Part shown: positions 22,316-34,151 of the stretch, in pieces | Position numbering within the stretch: position 1 is the first letter of the stretch | Layout: each line of letters begins with the position of its first letter | Assembly (NCBI GenBank): GCA_946800325.1 | Contig: OX326958.1 | Location: 17,698,992-17,762,991, forward strand | Length of the DNA: 64,000 nt | Direction of reading: 5' to 3' | From: Luzula sylvatica | Taxonomy: Eukaryota > Streptophyta > Magnoliopsida > Poales > Juncaceae | Program-made: the position numbers and the translations under genes | Notes under the pieces: model-generated | Database searches by the model: none | Seen by the model: only the letters and a program-made list of their open reading frames with translations | What the model was told of the DNA's origin: nothing

Positions 22316-24019
22316 ATGTCTCTGTTATCTTTGCTCCTCTTCTTCTCCCTTGCCCTCTCCATCTCCGCTTCTCCTCCGCTTCCTTCCCGTTTCCATCTCC
22401 GTTCGCCTCCTTTCCCCTTGCTTTCCACTTCTCAGCAGTATCTCGATCCCACCTTCCCCTCCATTAACCTCCCTTCAACCCCTCCCTCCTTCTCCCTGCA
22501 TCTCCTCTCCCATTCCTTCGCATACACCTACAATGTCCCTCCTGTCAACACATCCTACGCGGCCCCGTCCTCTCCATTTACCCGATCCGTTCTCCGCCTC
22601 TCTGTTTCTTGCGCCGGCGACCAATACGATCGAATTGCCGCGATCTGGCTGGACGGGATTGAGCTTCTTCGAACCAGCACTGCTGAACCAAGTGAGTCAG
22701 GCGTTTTCTGGTCCGTGCGAAAGGATGTCTCCAGTTACGCTTCTATCCTTCGCAAGAATGGTACTCTCTCAATGATGCTTGAGAACATCGTTGATGAAAC
22801 ATACACAGGCGTGTACCATGTGAATGTCTCTCTCGATTTCTACTCAAATCGTGAGAACGAATATCTAGTGAAACCCGCCGATTTGATAATCCCCATTTCG
22901 AAAGCTAACAGTGAGACTGGATTCTGGTTCCGAATCAAGAACGGATCTGATGTGAGAACTACTCAATTCAGCATTCCATCGAACACCTTCAGAGCGAAGC
23001 TAGAGATTTACGTTTCTTTTCATGGAAACGACGAATTCTGGTACATGAACCCACCAGATTCATACATCAAGAAAAACAATCTCACAACTCAGCGAGGTAA
23101 CGGTGCTTTTCGCGAGCTATTCGTCGCAGTAGATGGGTACTATGCTGGATCCATCGTGCCATTTCCGGTAATATTCACCGGAGGAATCAATCCTTTATTT
23201 TGGGCTCCCATTGTTGGACTTGGTGCATTCAATTTACCAACTTATACCATAGATTTAACTCCATTTCTTGGCATTATGTTAGATAACCGATCCCACAAAA
23301 TTGGCCTCGGTGTCACTGACGCGATTTCATTCTGGTTAGTCGATGCTAATTTACATCTATGGTTGGACCCAAATTCAGATTTTACCAGTTCTAAACTCGT
23401 TAATTACCAAGCTGAGAACACATCCATTTCTCGCGATTACTTTATCCAGTCTCTAAATGGCACGTTCAAGATCGAAGCAAAAAGGAATTCTCATTTTTCT
23501 GGATGGGTAAATTCGTCATTTGGCAATATCACAACACAAGTGACCAACAATCTCGAGTTCAATAGCTCGGTACAATTTACTAACAATGGGAATGATAAGT
23601 TTGTATTAATGAACACGAATAAAGATAGTTCGGCAAAAACCCTAATTGGAAAGAGAGTAATTTCTCGAGAAACACACAAGACAAAATATCCTATTGAGGT
23701 TATAACCGAAACTCTAGAAGGAGAAAACAATAGTGATACGTACACATTGGTTACAAATATTTCACATGTATTATATGAAGAACAATATTTCGAGCTGGAA
23801 AATGTGGGCTATTATAATTATTTAATTGATAAACAAGAGGGAGATGGATGGATGGTGGTGCAGGATCACGATGTCCTATCTGGTTCCGCAGGTACACAAC
23901 AGATTTATGAATATGGTGACGATGATTCGGTATATAGCAGAGTGGTACGCGTTAAGGATGGGATGATCACGAGTGACAACACAACCGAGAGCTTTGCCTC
24001 AGGTCACTCCTTTTCTTGA
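22316..24019 (+). CDS. Peptide-N4-(N-acetyl-beta-glucosaminyl)asparagine amidase A-like (PNGase A)
   Basis: A single 567-aa open frame without introns. I start at the ATG at 22316 because it begins a clean signal peptide ('MSLLSLLLFFSLALSIS'); the frame extends upstream only without an ATG. The mature part has the plant PNGase A look: 'DRIAAIWLDGIELLRTSTAEP', then 'FWSVRKDVSSYASIL', then 'YHVNVSLDFY', with the C-terminal half containing 'SFWLVDANLHLWLD'. Many N-x-S/T sequons are present (NGT, NVS, NGS, NTS and others). PNGase A cleaves between Asn and the innermost GlcNAc of N-glycans and works in the secretory pathway, apoplast or acidic compartments. Length matches family members of roughly 570-630 aa. 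No internal stop or frameshift; likely functional. Exact substrate range cannot be read from sequence. Confidence 0.9.
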   Translation: MSLLSLLLFFSLALSISASPPLPSRFHLRSPPFPLLSTSQQYLDPTFPSINLPSTPPSFSLHLLSHSFAYTYNVPPVNTSYAAPSSPFTRSVLRLSVSCAGDQYDRIAAIWLDGIELLRTSTAEPSESGVFWSVRKDVSSYASILRKNGTLSMMLENIVDETYTGVYHVNVSLDFYSNRENEYLVKPADLIIPISKANSETGFWFRIKNGSDVRTTQFSIPSNTFRAKLEIYVSFHGNDEFWYMNPPDSYIKKNNLTTQRGNGAFRELFVAVDGYYAGSIVPFPVIFTGGINPLFWAPIVGLGAFNLPTYTIDLTPFLGIMLDNRSHKIGLGVTDAISFWLVDANLHLWLDPNSDFTSSKLVNYQAENTSISRDYFIQSLNGTFKIEAKRNSHFSGWVNSSFGNITTQVTNNLEFNSSVQFTNNGNDKFVLMNTNKDSSAKTLIGKRVISRETHKTKYPIEVITETLEGENNSDTYTLVTNISHVLYEEQYFELENVGYYNYLIDKQEGDGWMVVQDHDVLSGSAGTQQIYEYGDDDSVYSRVVRVKDGMITSDNTTESFASGHSFS

Positions 24020-26322
24020 CTCTGACTGGTGAGTTTTTTTGTTATTTTAATTAGAAGAAACGTAATAGCAATAGACTTATGAAATATTGATATTTTATTA
24101 TAAACACGAACTTTATTAGTAATGATAAATTATAAAATGTTTTCAGATATTGGGGGAAATCTATTATCGAGAATGTTGTGAGACTATTAAATGTTTTGAG
24201 CCATCTCTGAATTTTCTTGTGGTATGATTCGAGGTTGCATAATTATTTCGAGAATTTTCTTGAAATCAAAGTATGTATGTTGTATAAATAATATATAGTG
24301 TATGTGTCTTATGAATCCAAGTTAGCTTAGTGGAATAGTGGTTTTGAATCTTCTGATCATTTTTTTCTTGTATATGTAATTCATACTATTACGAGCATTA
24401 GATCAATGGAACATGCTTTTATCCAAATAATTTAATCTTTATTTGTTTGAAAAAATCTTATTTATTATGAGATGGCTTTACGCCACGCCTATGATTCAAA
24501 TTGGTGTTTTAGGTGAAAAAATTTGTATGAAGTTCATTCGAAAAATTAAAAATATTATGATATGTTTTTCGTTTGTATATGATTGAACTGCCAGAAGGGT
24601 CTCGTTGAAAAAGAAAACTTGGGAGTAAAAAAATATATGCATCTATTTTTTTATCTACGTCAATAATTTTCTTGTATATACTCTTTCTCAGTTTGTATAC
24701 TATTTTTTCAAGCCACAAAATAGTTTTCTAAACTAATCGAGCAGATTGATTCATTATTAAAATTATAGTATAATTTATATTTCACTGAAATTGTAAGTGC
24801 AGAAAGATAATGCCATATATCTAATTGAATTGTTATTAAAATTATAGTTTAAATGTAATGGACCACAAATATTAATTACATGCAAAATAAAACTAAAATA
24901 TATATATTTCGAAGCGTTTTTGCTTCCGGGATATGGAGAGTATGACTTCTATTGGATTGAAGGGAAAAGAACTCGAAATTCCGTAGCGTTTGATGGTGAT
25001 ACGATACTTGAGAAGCCATGGAAGTTGTAGGGGATGATCGCTATGGTGAATGGCTAAACGCTAACTTTTGCAAACACAACGAAAGCAATAAAAGCTACCA
25101 AAGTCACCCAACTTCTTCGAGATGAGGCAGAGAAGGTCATCATTTAGTTGTGTCGAATCCATCTCAAATTATAGTAGAATTTCACTAAACAAAATTGTTG
25201 GGACGGCAACGATCCGGCACTGTCCCGTAAATTTGCCTGTTGAAACGGACTGCAATAACTATGTGAATTGTACTGAATATCTTAAATCAAAATCGTACTT
25301 TAACCGTATACGGAAGCGTGTGAAATCCGCCCGAATTGATGTCGTGATATCACCGTTGTTGCGTTCATTAAACCTTAATTGCAAGAATGGATTTCAAGTA
25401 CTTTATGATCTCCAATTGAAATTTTTTTGGATTTCTTTTCTCTTATAGATTTCTTTTTTTTCTTAATGGGATGGAAAAGAGGATAGAAAAATATAATAGT
25501 AATCTCAAATTGGAATTAAACAATAAAATATTAATAAAAAAAATCCATTGGCGAAAGGACAAATAACCATATCATTACCATGAAAATATGAAAAACCAAA
25601 TTATGGTTTCCGTAAATATGTAAAAATTGGCGAAAATTCAATAGATGACAAAACGGACAATCGATATTGGGTGCCGTGATGAGATACCTTAGATGAAGTT
25701 CTTGAAACAACGATGCAAAGAGAGAAGTATAAACTGTCCAAAAGAAAATGAAAACAAGAAATTTCTAAAATTAAATACATTTTGATATTGGCAAACTAAT
25801 ACATTCTGTACATTGCTATAAATAGATATAAATCGTTGATCGTTACCAAATATGAAAAGGAAAACACTAAAAATATCAAATATAAAAACTCGGTTTATGT
25901 TGGAGTGTTCGCTGAAAATTCTAAATTAAAAGTTTAAAACAGATATGTCGATGTGTGAAATCAAAACAATAAATTCCTAAAAGTATGGTTGTTAGCATAA
26001 TTTTGTATCGTGACGGAAAACTACTAAGAATCTAGTATATTTATTATTTATACAATATGACTTGATTTTTGAAATATCAGCAGCGACTCCACGAAAAAAA
26101 GAACAATCATATGACAAGTACCTTGCCTGAGATTTGAAATTCGAATTAGCCTATAATTCCGGATTTGAAATTCCGGATTTGGCATATTATCTTGGAATTG
26201 AAATCCCGTGTTTTATCCAAACCCCACTATCCGTAGTAACGTCCCGGCCGAACAGCTTATCCCTTCTCTATCCATATCCTTGAGAAAAGTAACACCGAAA
26301 GAGAGCTAACGAGAGAGCAACA
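24020..26322. other. Intergenic DNA, 3' flank of PNGase A gene to RPL24 promoter
   Basis: No convincing gene. The stretch 25020-25450 is less AT-rich and contains an open frame (25122-25448) of no recognisable family; it may be a relic. 24020-24450 should hold the PNGase A 3' UTR. The last ~100 bp before 26323 are GC-richer and are the likely RPL24 promoter and leader. Confidence 0.45.
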
Positions 26323-27461
26323 ATGGCGGCAATGCTACAGAGCTCCATGGCTTCTCTGTCAATATCGCCTTCTTCCGTTTATGGCCATCGACTCTCACCC
26401 TCGCTTTCTTCCCCCTTTTCGGTTTTTATTTCTCTCTCTTTTAATCATTAGTGTCTTCGCCACAATGGTTCTTTACTGGACCCTATGTATTTCAGAAATC
26501 TTGAACATTTATGTGCAATTGTGAACTTCTGTTGCCAATTAATTTCTTCGCAATTCAATAAAATATGTGAAATGATCCCATAAATTTATCTTTATTGTCC
26601 AGTAATTTGCTCGTAATTCTGTATTTCAATTCAATTTCAATTCTGTACTGTCAATTCAATTTGGGTTTTAGTTTCCGTTTAGGAGCTTGATATAGTATCA
26701 TTTTTAGTGAAAATTCAAAAACCTTTCACTATTATTGATTCACACAAAGTTTTTCTAATATATAACTTCTGATTTAGCTTCAGCGCGTAATTATCATTTT
26801 GTACAAGTTTTCCATATGAAATACTAAAATTCTAATTGTTTGGAAATGCAGATCAATGTTGCGGATAATAAGCCATTCACGGTGGAAATGAAGGTTGTTT
26901 TCCTATTATCATTTCTTCTATAAATATAACGTTTCTTTTATTTTACAAAAATATGAAAATGAAAGTTATTTTCTTTTTTTATTTAGTTTAAAAGATGGGA
27001 GCACAGGAAATATTTCAAGCCAAACGGTAAACCAATAATCCAAAAAATGCACGTGAAAGTCGGCGACACCGTAAAAATAATATCGGGGCGTGAAAAGGGT
27101 AAAGTTGGAGAAGTCATGAAATTATATAGACATAACAGCACCGTAATCGTCAAAGACATGAATATAAAAACCAAGCATGTCAAGCCCAAAAAAGAGGACG
27201 AGACCGGTGAAATCATAAAGGTATATTTATTTAATTTTGATCATCCAAAATGGTATATTCAATTTACAAAAAGTAATATTATGTGAATAGGTTGAAGGGC
27301 CAATACATAGCTCCAATATGATGCTTTATTCGACGGAACAAAAGATAGCGAGTAGAATCGGTCATAAGTTTCTAGAGGATGGATTGAAAGTTAGATACCT
27401 TATTAAGACGGGTGAGATAATTGATGGTCCTGATAGGCTTGAACAAATTAGCGAGGAGTGA
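26323..27461 (+). CDS. RPL24: Chloroplast 50S ribosomal protein L24 (uL24c), nuclear-encoded
   Basis: Four phase-0 exons: 26323-26421, 26852-26893, 26987-27220 and 27291-27461, giving 181 aa. The first 33 residues are a Ser-rich plastid transit peptide ('[18 protein letters not shown]'). Exon 3 carries the KOW motif ('[18 protein letters not shown]'), then '[18 protein letters not shown]', and exon 4 reads '[13 protein letters not shown]' and 'RIGHKF...[12 protein letters not shown]', as in plant plastid L24. The protein binds 23S rRNA early in large-subunit assembly in the chloroplast. Exon 2 (14 codons) is less conserved. The gene is convergent with the reductase at 28192, with about 730 bp between stops. 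Confidence 0.93.
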
Positions 27462-28191
27462 AAATTGAAATATTCGTGAAGTCGATGTGGAGAATTTGTT
27501 TTAGTTTATGTAATTTAAAGAGGTTCTTGTTGTTTTAGTTTTTCCTCTTTTTTGTATTTGTGTTTATGCTTAAGCGTATTTTACGTTACGTTCTTTTTGT
27601 ATTTTGGTTGTATAATCAAACATTGATTACAGCAAAAAAGATATTTTGTTTTTTCTGAATTTTGTTTCTGTTCTAAAATTTCTAATTGTTTGTATGTGTT
27701 TTGATCTCTTTAATTGAGTAGATTTGGAGAAATCTCGAGTTTTGAAAGGTAAAATTTGCTTCTTCGGAAGGGACAAATTTGATACATTTTAGTTTTGCAA
27801 CGGTGGATTTGTATTTTTTATTCCTAACCATTTTAAGAATTTGAATGTTTCGCAACGTGTTCGAGGACCAAGGCTCGGGGCAAAATGAATATGTTCTAGC
27901 TTAAATCAACATGGAATATTTCTGTTTTTGTTGATTCAAGAGGTTTTTGTTATTTTATTTTCCCTCTTTTTGGTACTTTTTTTTGTTTATTCAATTGTAT
28001 TTTATTGAGAGATAAATGGTGTGTTATTTTTTAATCTTGTTTTTCCTTTCTCAAATTTCGAATTGCTTGTGTTCAATTATTTTATATTGGCATAAAAGAA
28101 AAAATATAAATGATAAGATTTTATTCATTATTTCTAAAAACAGCATACATCAAGCAGCATATCCAAATTAGAAAAAGTTCGTCACAAATAA
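27462..28191. other. Convergent 3' flanks of RPL24 and the reductase gene
   Basis: No coding. From about 27945 onward the sequence resembles 30950-31282, marking the left limit of the tandem duplication that made the two reductase copies. Confidence 0.55.
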
Positions 28192-29594
28192 CTAATTCTT
28201 TAAAATTCCTTTTTCCTTGGCATACGCGACGACATCGTCATATATATCTTCGATTTGCTTGTATTTGAACTCGAACCCTTCCTTCACCAGCTTCTCCGAC
28301 GAAAGGCTCAGTTTCGCTTTCTCAGGAAAAGCCCCAAATCTACAATAATATTACATTGTTTCAATTACGCAAATAAAACAATTTAATAATTAATAAAAAA
28401 AAAAAATTAAAAAAAAGACGTACTCTTTGTTCACGTTGTATTGAGGGTATCTCTTCGAAAGGAACTCTGCGAGCTCAACAAGACTCGTATTAACCGAGCA
28501 ACAAATGTAACGGCCAGATGCATTTGGGTTTTCCGCGACGAAAATCTGAGCCCTACAAATGTCCTCCACATGTGTGAGCGAGATCGATCCAGAAACCATT
28601 TGCATTCCTTTTAACCCGTTTATAAGCTGTTCCTCCCCTACAAATTAATTAATTTCAAGCCAAATATATACCGTCTTTTTATACATGTTATTTTATATTG
28701 TTAAAAATATTTTGATACCGGTTAATAAAGCGAGACTAAGAGCAATGCTTGTCTTAACAGTCGGTAATAGAGAAGGTCCAACCGTGAGGGTCGGAAGAAC
28801 GGTGACGACACTAAGATTATTTTCTTCTCCAAATTTGAACGCTTCCTTCTCGGCCAAAACCTTCGATACTCCGTATCCCTGTATTGACAAATAAAATCAT
28901 CGAAATTAAAACGGTTCTATTAAATCAAATTATTTTATTTAGGATTTTTTTACCCAAGTAGGGGGCTGAGCAGTGCGCAAAAACTCGACATCGGACCAGT
29001 TCTCTTCGTCCAAAACATGTCCGTTTCCTTCGAGAGGCTTCATCGACACCGCTGCAGCTGAAGACGTCAAAATAACCCGTTTCACCGATTTCGCTTTAAC
29101 ACATGACTTAAGAACGTTTAACGTTCCTCTTTTCGCCGGCTCGATCAACTCTGTCTGTATTTTTATTGTTATTAATTAATTAATTAATTAGCCGATTAAT
29201 TACTAGTTGACATTAAATAATACCTCGGGGTTGGGAGACATGAGATTAACCGGTGCGGCTACGAGAAAAACGAGCTCGCATCCACTAACTGCACCGTCGA
29301 AACTTCCTTCTACGTCCAAATCACCCCTCATTATCTTCAAGGGCCCGAGTCCTTGCATCTCCCTCAAATGAGAGGTCCTCTCCAAATCATCTGTTTTTTT
29401 TTATCACAGTGCGTAAAAAAAAAATTATCCATGAATTTAAAATAAATAAGAAATTAATTAAGGATTTATAACGAACCGGGGTTCCTGACAGTAGTGTTAA
29501 CCGCGTAGCCTTTCTCGAGCAATTGCTTGATGAGAAAGGAAGCGATGTAACCGTTGCCTCCCGTCACGCACACCGTCTTGTTGTCGATTGCCAT
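28192..29594 (-). CDS. Anthocyanidin reductase-like NAD(P)H-dependent reductase (copy 1, intact)
   Basis: Six exons (29477-29594, 29224-29390, 28954-29154, 28719-28878, 28424-28637, 28192-28339) join into 335 aa, the usual length for plant anthocyanidin reductase. The N-terminal Rossmann motif is '[19 protein letters not shown]'. '[15 protein letters not shown]' supplies the catalytic Ser region, and 'GYGVSK' holds the Tyr-x3-Lys pair (about Y164, K168). '[20 protein letters not shown]' and 'SGRYICC' are typical of ANR rather than DFR. ANR reduces anthocyanidins to flavan-3-ols for condensed tannins, in the cytosol or at the ER surface. Alternatives are other SDR-E reductases near ANR/DFR. 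Intron positions match those of copy 2. Confidence 0.88.
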
Positions 29595-30571
29595 TTGGAT
29601 TATTTTCTTCGAATTCTACAAGAATGGTATCCTCACTCTACTAATCAAATTATGTTGAGACTTGAGAGTGTATTCTGTTTATATTTGTAGAATGATTAAT
29701 TAAAGCAAATACAGAGTTGACAGGTCAGTAAACAAGGATTGGTAGGTACTTGAGCAAGATTCTCTCCAGTAGGGAACTAAATGAGAATTATTGAAAACAA
29801 TGGAGAAGAAAATAAATGGAGGATATAGTTTGTGTGGGTAGCTGCGCATTTACCAATGCGTCAACACTGATAATATTTGTATTTTATAGTTTCACTACTA
29901 TTTTGGACTGGTGGAGTGATCGTTTATCACGTGAACTTCGTAATAAAAAGCCAATCGAAGATACTAAATGGACCCTAACCAAAAGAGCTCATTTCCTATG
30001 CCGCCTCTCGATATTGGAGATTAACCACTAATGATTACATTAATTAAAAAAAAATACTTAATTAATATATATATTAACAGTTAATAATTATTATTTATTA
30101 ACTGTTAATAAAATTTATTTTTGTTAATTAATATGGTGATTAGTTATTAATCCTCCATATTGTTGATGTGTGGGGGAATCTGGGAGGAAGAGTAAAAATT
30201 TCCGAACCAAAATATCTATGATTTCGTCATTTGAACGGCGATATATAATTTTTTTTATTTGTTTCGCCGACCGATGGAAAATAAAAATAAAAAAATGTTT
30301 TCATATTTGATCCTGGTCGCCCTTGACTAATAATCATAATTGAAATAATTGAAAGGAGTAATGACCATTTTGCAATATAAAGACGAAAGCAAGGATATTG
30401 AACAAAAACATTTCATCGAACATATTGTGTGGTTGGGATATGATATGTACGAACTAAGAACAACTCTTTCAATATACTTTATGGTCTTGCTTTGCAATTC
30501 AGAGACATGTATGATCAACAAAAACGGTCGAATTTGGGCTTTGTTAGTCTTACTGTCCTGGGGTTATATAT
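29595..30571. other. Upstream region of reductase copy 1
   Basis: 29595-29960 resembles the region upstream of copy 2 (47860-48095), so both are parts of one duplicated promoter. 'ACAGGTCAGTAAACAAGG' (29719) matches 'CGGACCAGTAAACGAGG'. The rest is AT-rich without features. Confidence 0.5.
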
Positions 30572-30848
30572 ATATATATTCAGTCCCAAAAACACCAAAA
30601 AGTTATTTTTGATGGGATGGCAAACGATGATTAAATGAATTAATTAATATTATTAATTGATTCGATTAACGATTTAATTGATCGTTTAATTGAATTGACA
30701 CGTCAATTAGTACGTACTAATATAATTTATTGATGTGTTAATTGAACATGTCAATTAACAATTAGTTGACTAATTAATTCACATAATTATTTTTTGTCAT
30801 CCCATCAAGAAACTTGTGACGAGTCTGGGGCCAAATATATTTTTCCCC
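30572..30848. mobile_element. MITE with ~45-bp inverted ends
   Basis: The left end includes 'TTTGATGGGATGGCAAA'. The right end is its inverted relative ('TTTGTCATCCCATCAAGAA'), with further matching outward to 'ATATATT'. The interior repeats 'GTCAATTAA'/'TTAATTGA' phrases in both orientations. A second, diverged member lies at 63256-63558. Confidence 0.6.
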
Positions 30849-31282
30849 TTTATAGAGTTAATTTGATTGTTTGCCAGAGTTGTGTTATTTAAATTTTAAA
30901 ACAAGATACTTCATATCTTCTTTTCAAGGTAATTTTACAAATCTACCCTTCTATGATCATTCAAGAGATTTTTGTTATTTGATTTTCCTTCTTTTTTGTG
31001 CATTGAATTATATTTTATGAAGAAAGAAATTTGTTGTTATTTCTTAATTTAGATTTCTATTTCTCAAATTTCAAATTGTTTTTTTTTCAATTATTTTATG
31101 GGTGATTTTATGGTACGATTTTTTTTCAATTCTTATTCAAATCAGGAAGGTCTTTTGGATATATTATACTAGCATAAAGGCAAATATATAAATGATAAAA
31201 TGATAAAATTTGTATTCTTATTTCTGAAAACAGCATACAGCAAGCATCATATCATGTATTTGATCAGGAAAAAGTTGATTAC
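30849..31282. other. Original 3' flank of reductase copy 2, now separated from it
   Basis: 30950-31282 matches 27945-28191, the 3' flank of copy 1, including 'CTGAAAACAGCATACAGCAA' against 'CTAAAAACAGCATACATCAA'. In copy 2 this flank lies 15.2 kb from the coding exon because the LINE inserted between them. Confidence 0.75.
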
Positions 31283-31297
31283 AAATTACTAATCCTT
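31283..31297. repeat. Target-site duplication of the LINE (left copy)
   Basis: 'AAATTACTAATCCTT' here is repeated exactly at 46453-46467, directly after the LINE poly(A). Confidence 0.9.
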
Positions 31298-32869
31298 TAC
31301 AAAAACATACTCGGTGTGATCCCTTTAGAACCCCCCATTCATAACATGCGGGCGCTCATCCAAACCGACCCGAGCACCACAAACGCTCTAAGCGAGCTCG
31401 CGACAATGTTCTCCGAGGATGAAATCCGACGGACGATCATGAGCATGAAAAAAGGAAAATCAATCGGACCCGAGGGTTTCCCAATTGAATTTTACCAAGA
31501 ATTCTTTGAATTATTAAAGCCTAAATTCGAAATTCTTTTCAATGAGTTCTTCAACCACACATTGGTTCTCGACACCATCAACACCGCAACTATCGCCCTA
31601 ATACCGAAAAAAGAGGAGGCTATAGAGCGAAAAGACTATAGGCCGATTAGCGTAATTAACACGGTGGGGAAAATTATCTCAAAGGTCTTGGCGTTACGAT
31701 TACAACCAAAAATGGAAGCCATTATTCACCGAGACCAAGCCGCCTTCATCAAAGGTCGGTCAATTGGGGAAGTTTTCCTTTCGGCACGGGAGTTGCTTAG
31801 TGCGGCACATAAAAAGAAAATCCCGATGGTGATGCTTAAAATAGATTTCTTTAAGGCATTCGACACAATCTCATGGGATTACACCAAAAACCTCCTCGAG
31901 GTCCGCGGATTTCCGCAAAAGTGGGTTAGGTGGATAAATGACCTCTTATCCTCGGCCTCCTCGAGTGTGAAATTAAATGGCAATTTAGGACAAAAATTCA
32001 AACACAAGCGCGGTGTGAGGCAAGGAGACCCGTTATCGCCCATGCTATTCGACTTGGTGGCCGACTCACTCCAAACTTTTATTCAAAAAACAAATCACCT
32101 AATGGCATCGCCGGTTAAATTCGTGACGAGAGCGCTACAATATGCCGATGACACCATTCTATTCGTAGAGGCACACCCGACCAACCTTAAGGTATTATCA
32201 TACACCTTAAAGCTATTCCAACGAGTCTCGGGCCTCGCAATAAATTGGGACAAAACCGCCTTTGTTCCGATAGCGGTGTCGGAAGTCTTACATGGGACAC
32301 TTGAGAGGCTACTACATTGCACAAAAACATCGCTACCTATTCTATACCTCGGCATGCCCCTAAACACCAAAAAACCAAAGAAAATTGACTTCATTCCGCT
32401 AATCAAAAAAATGCAATCGAGACTCTCGGGGTGGAAAGGGAAGTGCCTCTCCTTAGGAGGAAGATTAATACTTGCAAAGTCCGTCCAAAATGCGGTACCA
32501 ACGTACTTCATGCAATGTTTTCGTCTCCCAAAATGGCTCCTAAAGGAAATAAATAAAATCACAAGAAAATTTCTTTGGAAGGGAGATCAAGAATATCTCG
32601 GCGGACATTGCTTAATTAATTGGGACAAGGTATGTCTTCCAAAGGAAAACGGAGGATTGGGAATGTTAAACCTAGAAACGCACAACATCGCTTTATTACT
32701 AAAATGGATTTGGAAAATTTGCCAAAACAATCAAGGAATGTGGGCGACTACCATACGGGACATATACGGTGTCGGACACCCATCCGAACTAGGAAATCTT
32801 TTGAACCACCACTCTTCCTACTTCATCAAAGACCTTTATGAAAGAAATACAGTTTCGGATCAACCGTAA
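31298..32869 (+). pseudogene. LINE ORF2 fragment: reverse transcriptase
   Basis: The open frame runs from the truncation point, with no true start codon. It carries the RT fingers and palm: 'LIPKKEEAIERKDYRPISVI', 'DQAAFIKGRSIGEVF', 'MLKIDFFKAFDTISW' (usual Asp-hydrophobic-x-Lys-Ala-Phe-Asp), 'RGVRQGDPLSPMLF', and the catalytic 'YADD' in 'LQYADDTILFV'. It ends at a TAA at the edge of the next insertion. No frameshift is seen within RT, so the LINE was young when interrupted. Upstream endonuclease and ORF1 are missing. Confidence 0.88.
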
Positions 32870-33780
32870 AAGTGTACACAAGGATAAACGAATGTAGTCG
32901 TACATTCGTGGCCATAACTTTCAGTGGGAAAATCCAATTAGAATGGTTCAAATTGGGTTAGATAGATAATGAGATTATCTACAACCTTCATATAGAAATA
33001 TATTTCATATGAACGAAGTATAAGTGTCGTTTCTGTGAAATACCGAAAGGGTGCAACAGTATGACATACAGTTAGTAAAACAGTCATAACTTTTGCATAC
33101 GAACTCCAATTGGGCTGGGCCAAATTGGGTTGTGTAGATAATAAGATTATCTACAACTTTCGTGTTGGTTGATTTTCTGTCAGAGAAATTTATCAATTTC
33201 GTCTGGACAGAATACTGAACAGGTTCATACAGTTTTCTGTGTGAAAGGGTGTATATTGGATATACATGCCTTTTGGCTAATCCTTATCCTATTTAGGTAT
33301 AAATAGGATTTTCTCTCTCATCTTCACTAAGGAATGGAATTCATCAGTTGAATAATTCTAAGCAATTGATTATTCTGCCCTATATACACAAGAAAAAGAG
33401 CAAATTCAGATTTGATCTTTAGTGAGTGAAAGGGTGCGAAGAGAGAGAAATCGAGAAAGGAGTTTCTCGAGTAATAGAGAATCGATTAGATCGAGCAAGT
33501 TCGCCGGTGCATCGTCTAGGCAGGTGCATCCGCGACCGACGTCTTGCGACTCACGGTGGATACAAGTAGAGGAGCGACAATTGTGGCTCTTGGATTGTGA
33601 TCGACTCAAGGAGTGAGAAGACGGTCAACGAACGGTGAAAGACGCGTGGTATGGGACGCGCGGATTGTCACCAACGTGACAGGAGATAGAAGGCGGCGAT
33701 CAACCCTTCATGCGTGATCAATTTCACGCTGGTATAGATCTATCCTTCTATTCGCATCGTACCCTCGAAGTCATGGCGTG
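32870..33780 (+). mobile_element. Insertion resembling a solo LTR
   Basis: LINE coding stops at about 32869 and resumes as recognisable LINE sequence after about 33780. The block between has two tandem ~140 bp repeats (each with 'AAATTGGGTT' and 'ATTATCTACAAC'), a good TATA box 'TATAAATAGG' (33298-33307), a pyrimidine-rich region about 10-30 bp downstream, and a later GC-richer part. That is the layout of an LTR with U3, TATA, R and U5. I could not find a matching pair of ends or a target duplication, so limits are approximate. Confidence 0.45.
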
Positions 33781-33889
33781 ATCTCGGGAATCGGGGAATC
33801 GGACCGGGCCTTCATTCCGCTGCGCGGGCCCGGGGTCGAGGATATTTCCCTTCACTTTACTCCCTACTCCCCCAATTCCGGATTGCGCA

Positions 33890-34151
33890 CGAGATCGAAC
33901 CATCAACGAACCGACAAATATGGTTGGGCAAGCCGGACTCCTTCTCCACCTCCTCTATCTATAAGTTACTCATTAACCCCGGCTTGATTAGCGAATGGAA
34001 TACCACCCTATGGAAAATAAAGGCCCCGACAAAGACGAGATTTTTTGCTTGGTTGGCCCTTAACGAAAGAATCCTAACGGGGGACATCCTAAGGAAAAGA
34101 AATTGGCCTCATGAACCGACTTGCAAAAATTGCAATAACGCCGAAGAGTCG
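33890..34151 (+). pseudogene. LINE ORF2 fragment: zf-RVT region, N-terminal half
   Basis: The frame reads 'QIWLGKPDSFSTSSIYKLL' and 'WNTTLWKIKAPTKTRFFAWL', then the first half of the zinc-binding motif 'CKNCNNAEES'. This is the domain found after RT in plant LINEs. It is cut by the copia element; the second half is at 45985. Confidence 0.8.
34147..34151. repeat. 5-bp target-site duplication of the copia element (left)
   Basis: 'AGTCG' precedes the left LTR and is repeated at 45980-45984 after the right LTR. Confidence 0.88.

Noticed and set aside
25122..25448. 108-aa plus-strand ORF as a gene
   Set aside because: No recognisable motif, no introns that extend it, and AT-biased ending. Kept only as a note in the intergenic entry.
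28192..29594. Calling the reductase a dihydroflavonol 4-reductase
   Set aside because: The [10 protein letters not shown]...GRYICC region and overall length match anthocyanidin reductase better. Enzyme testing could still change this.
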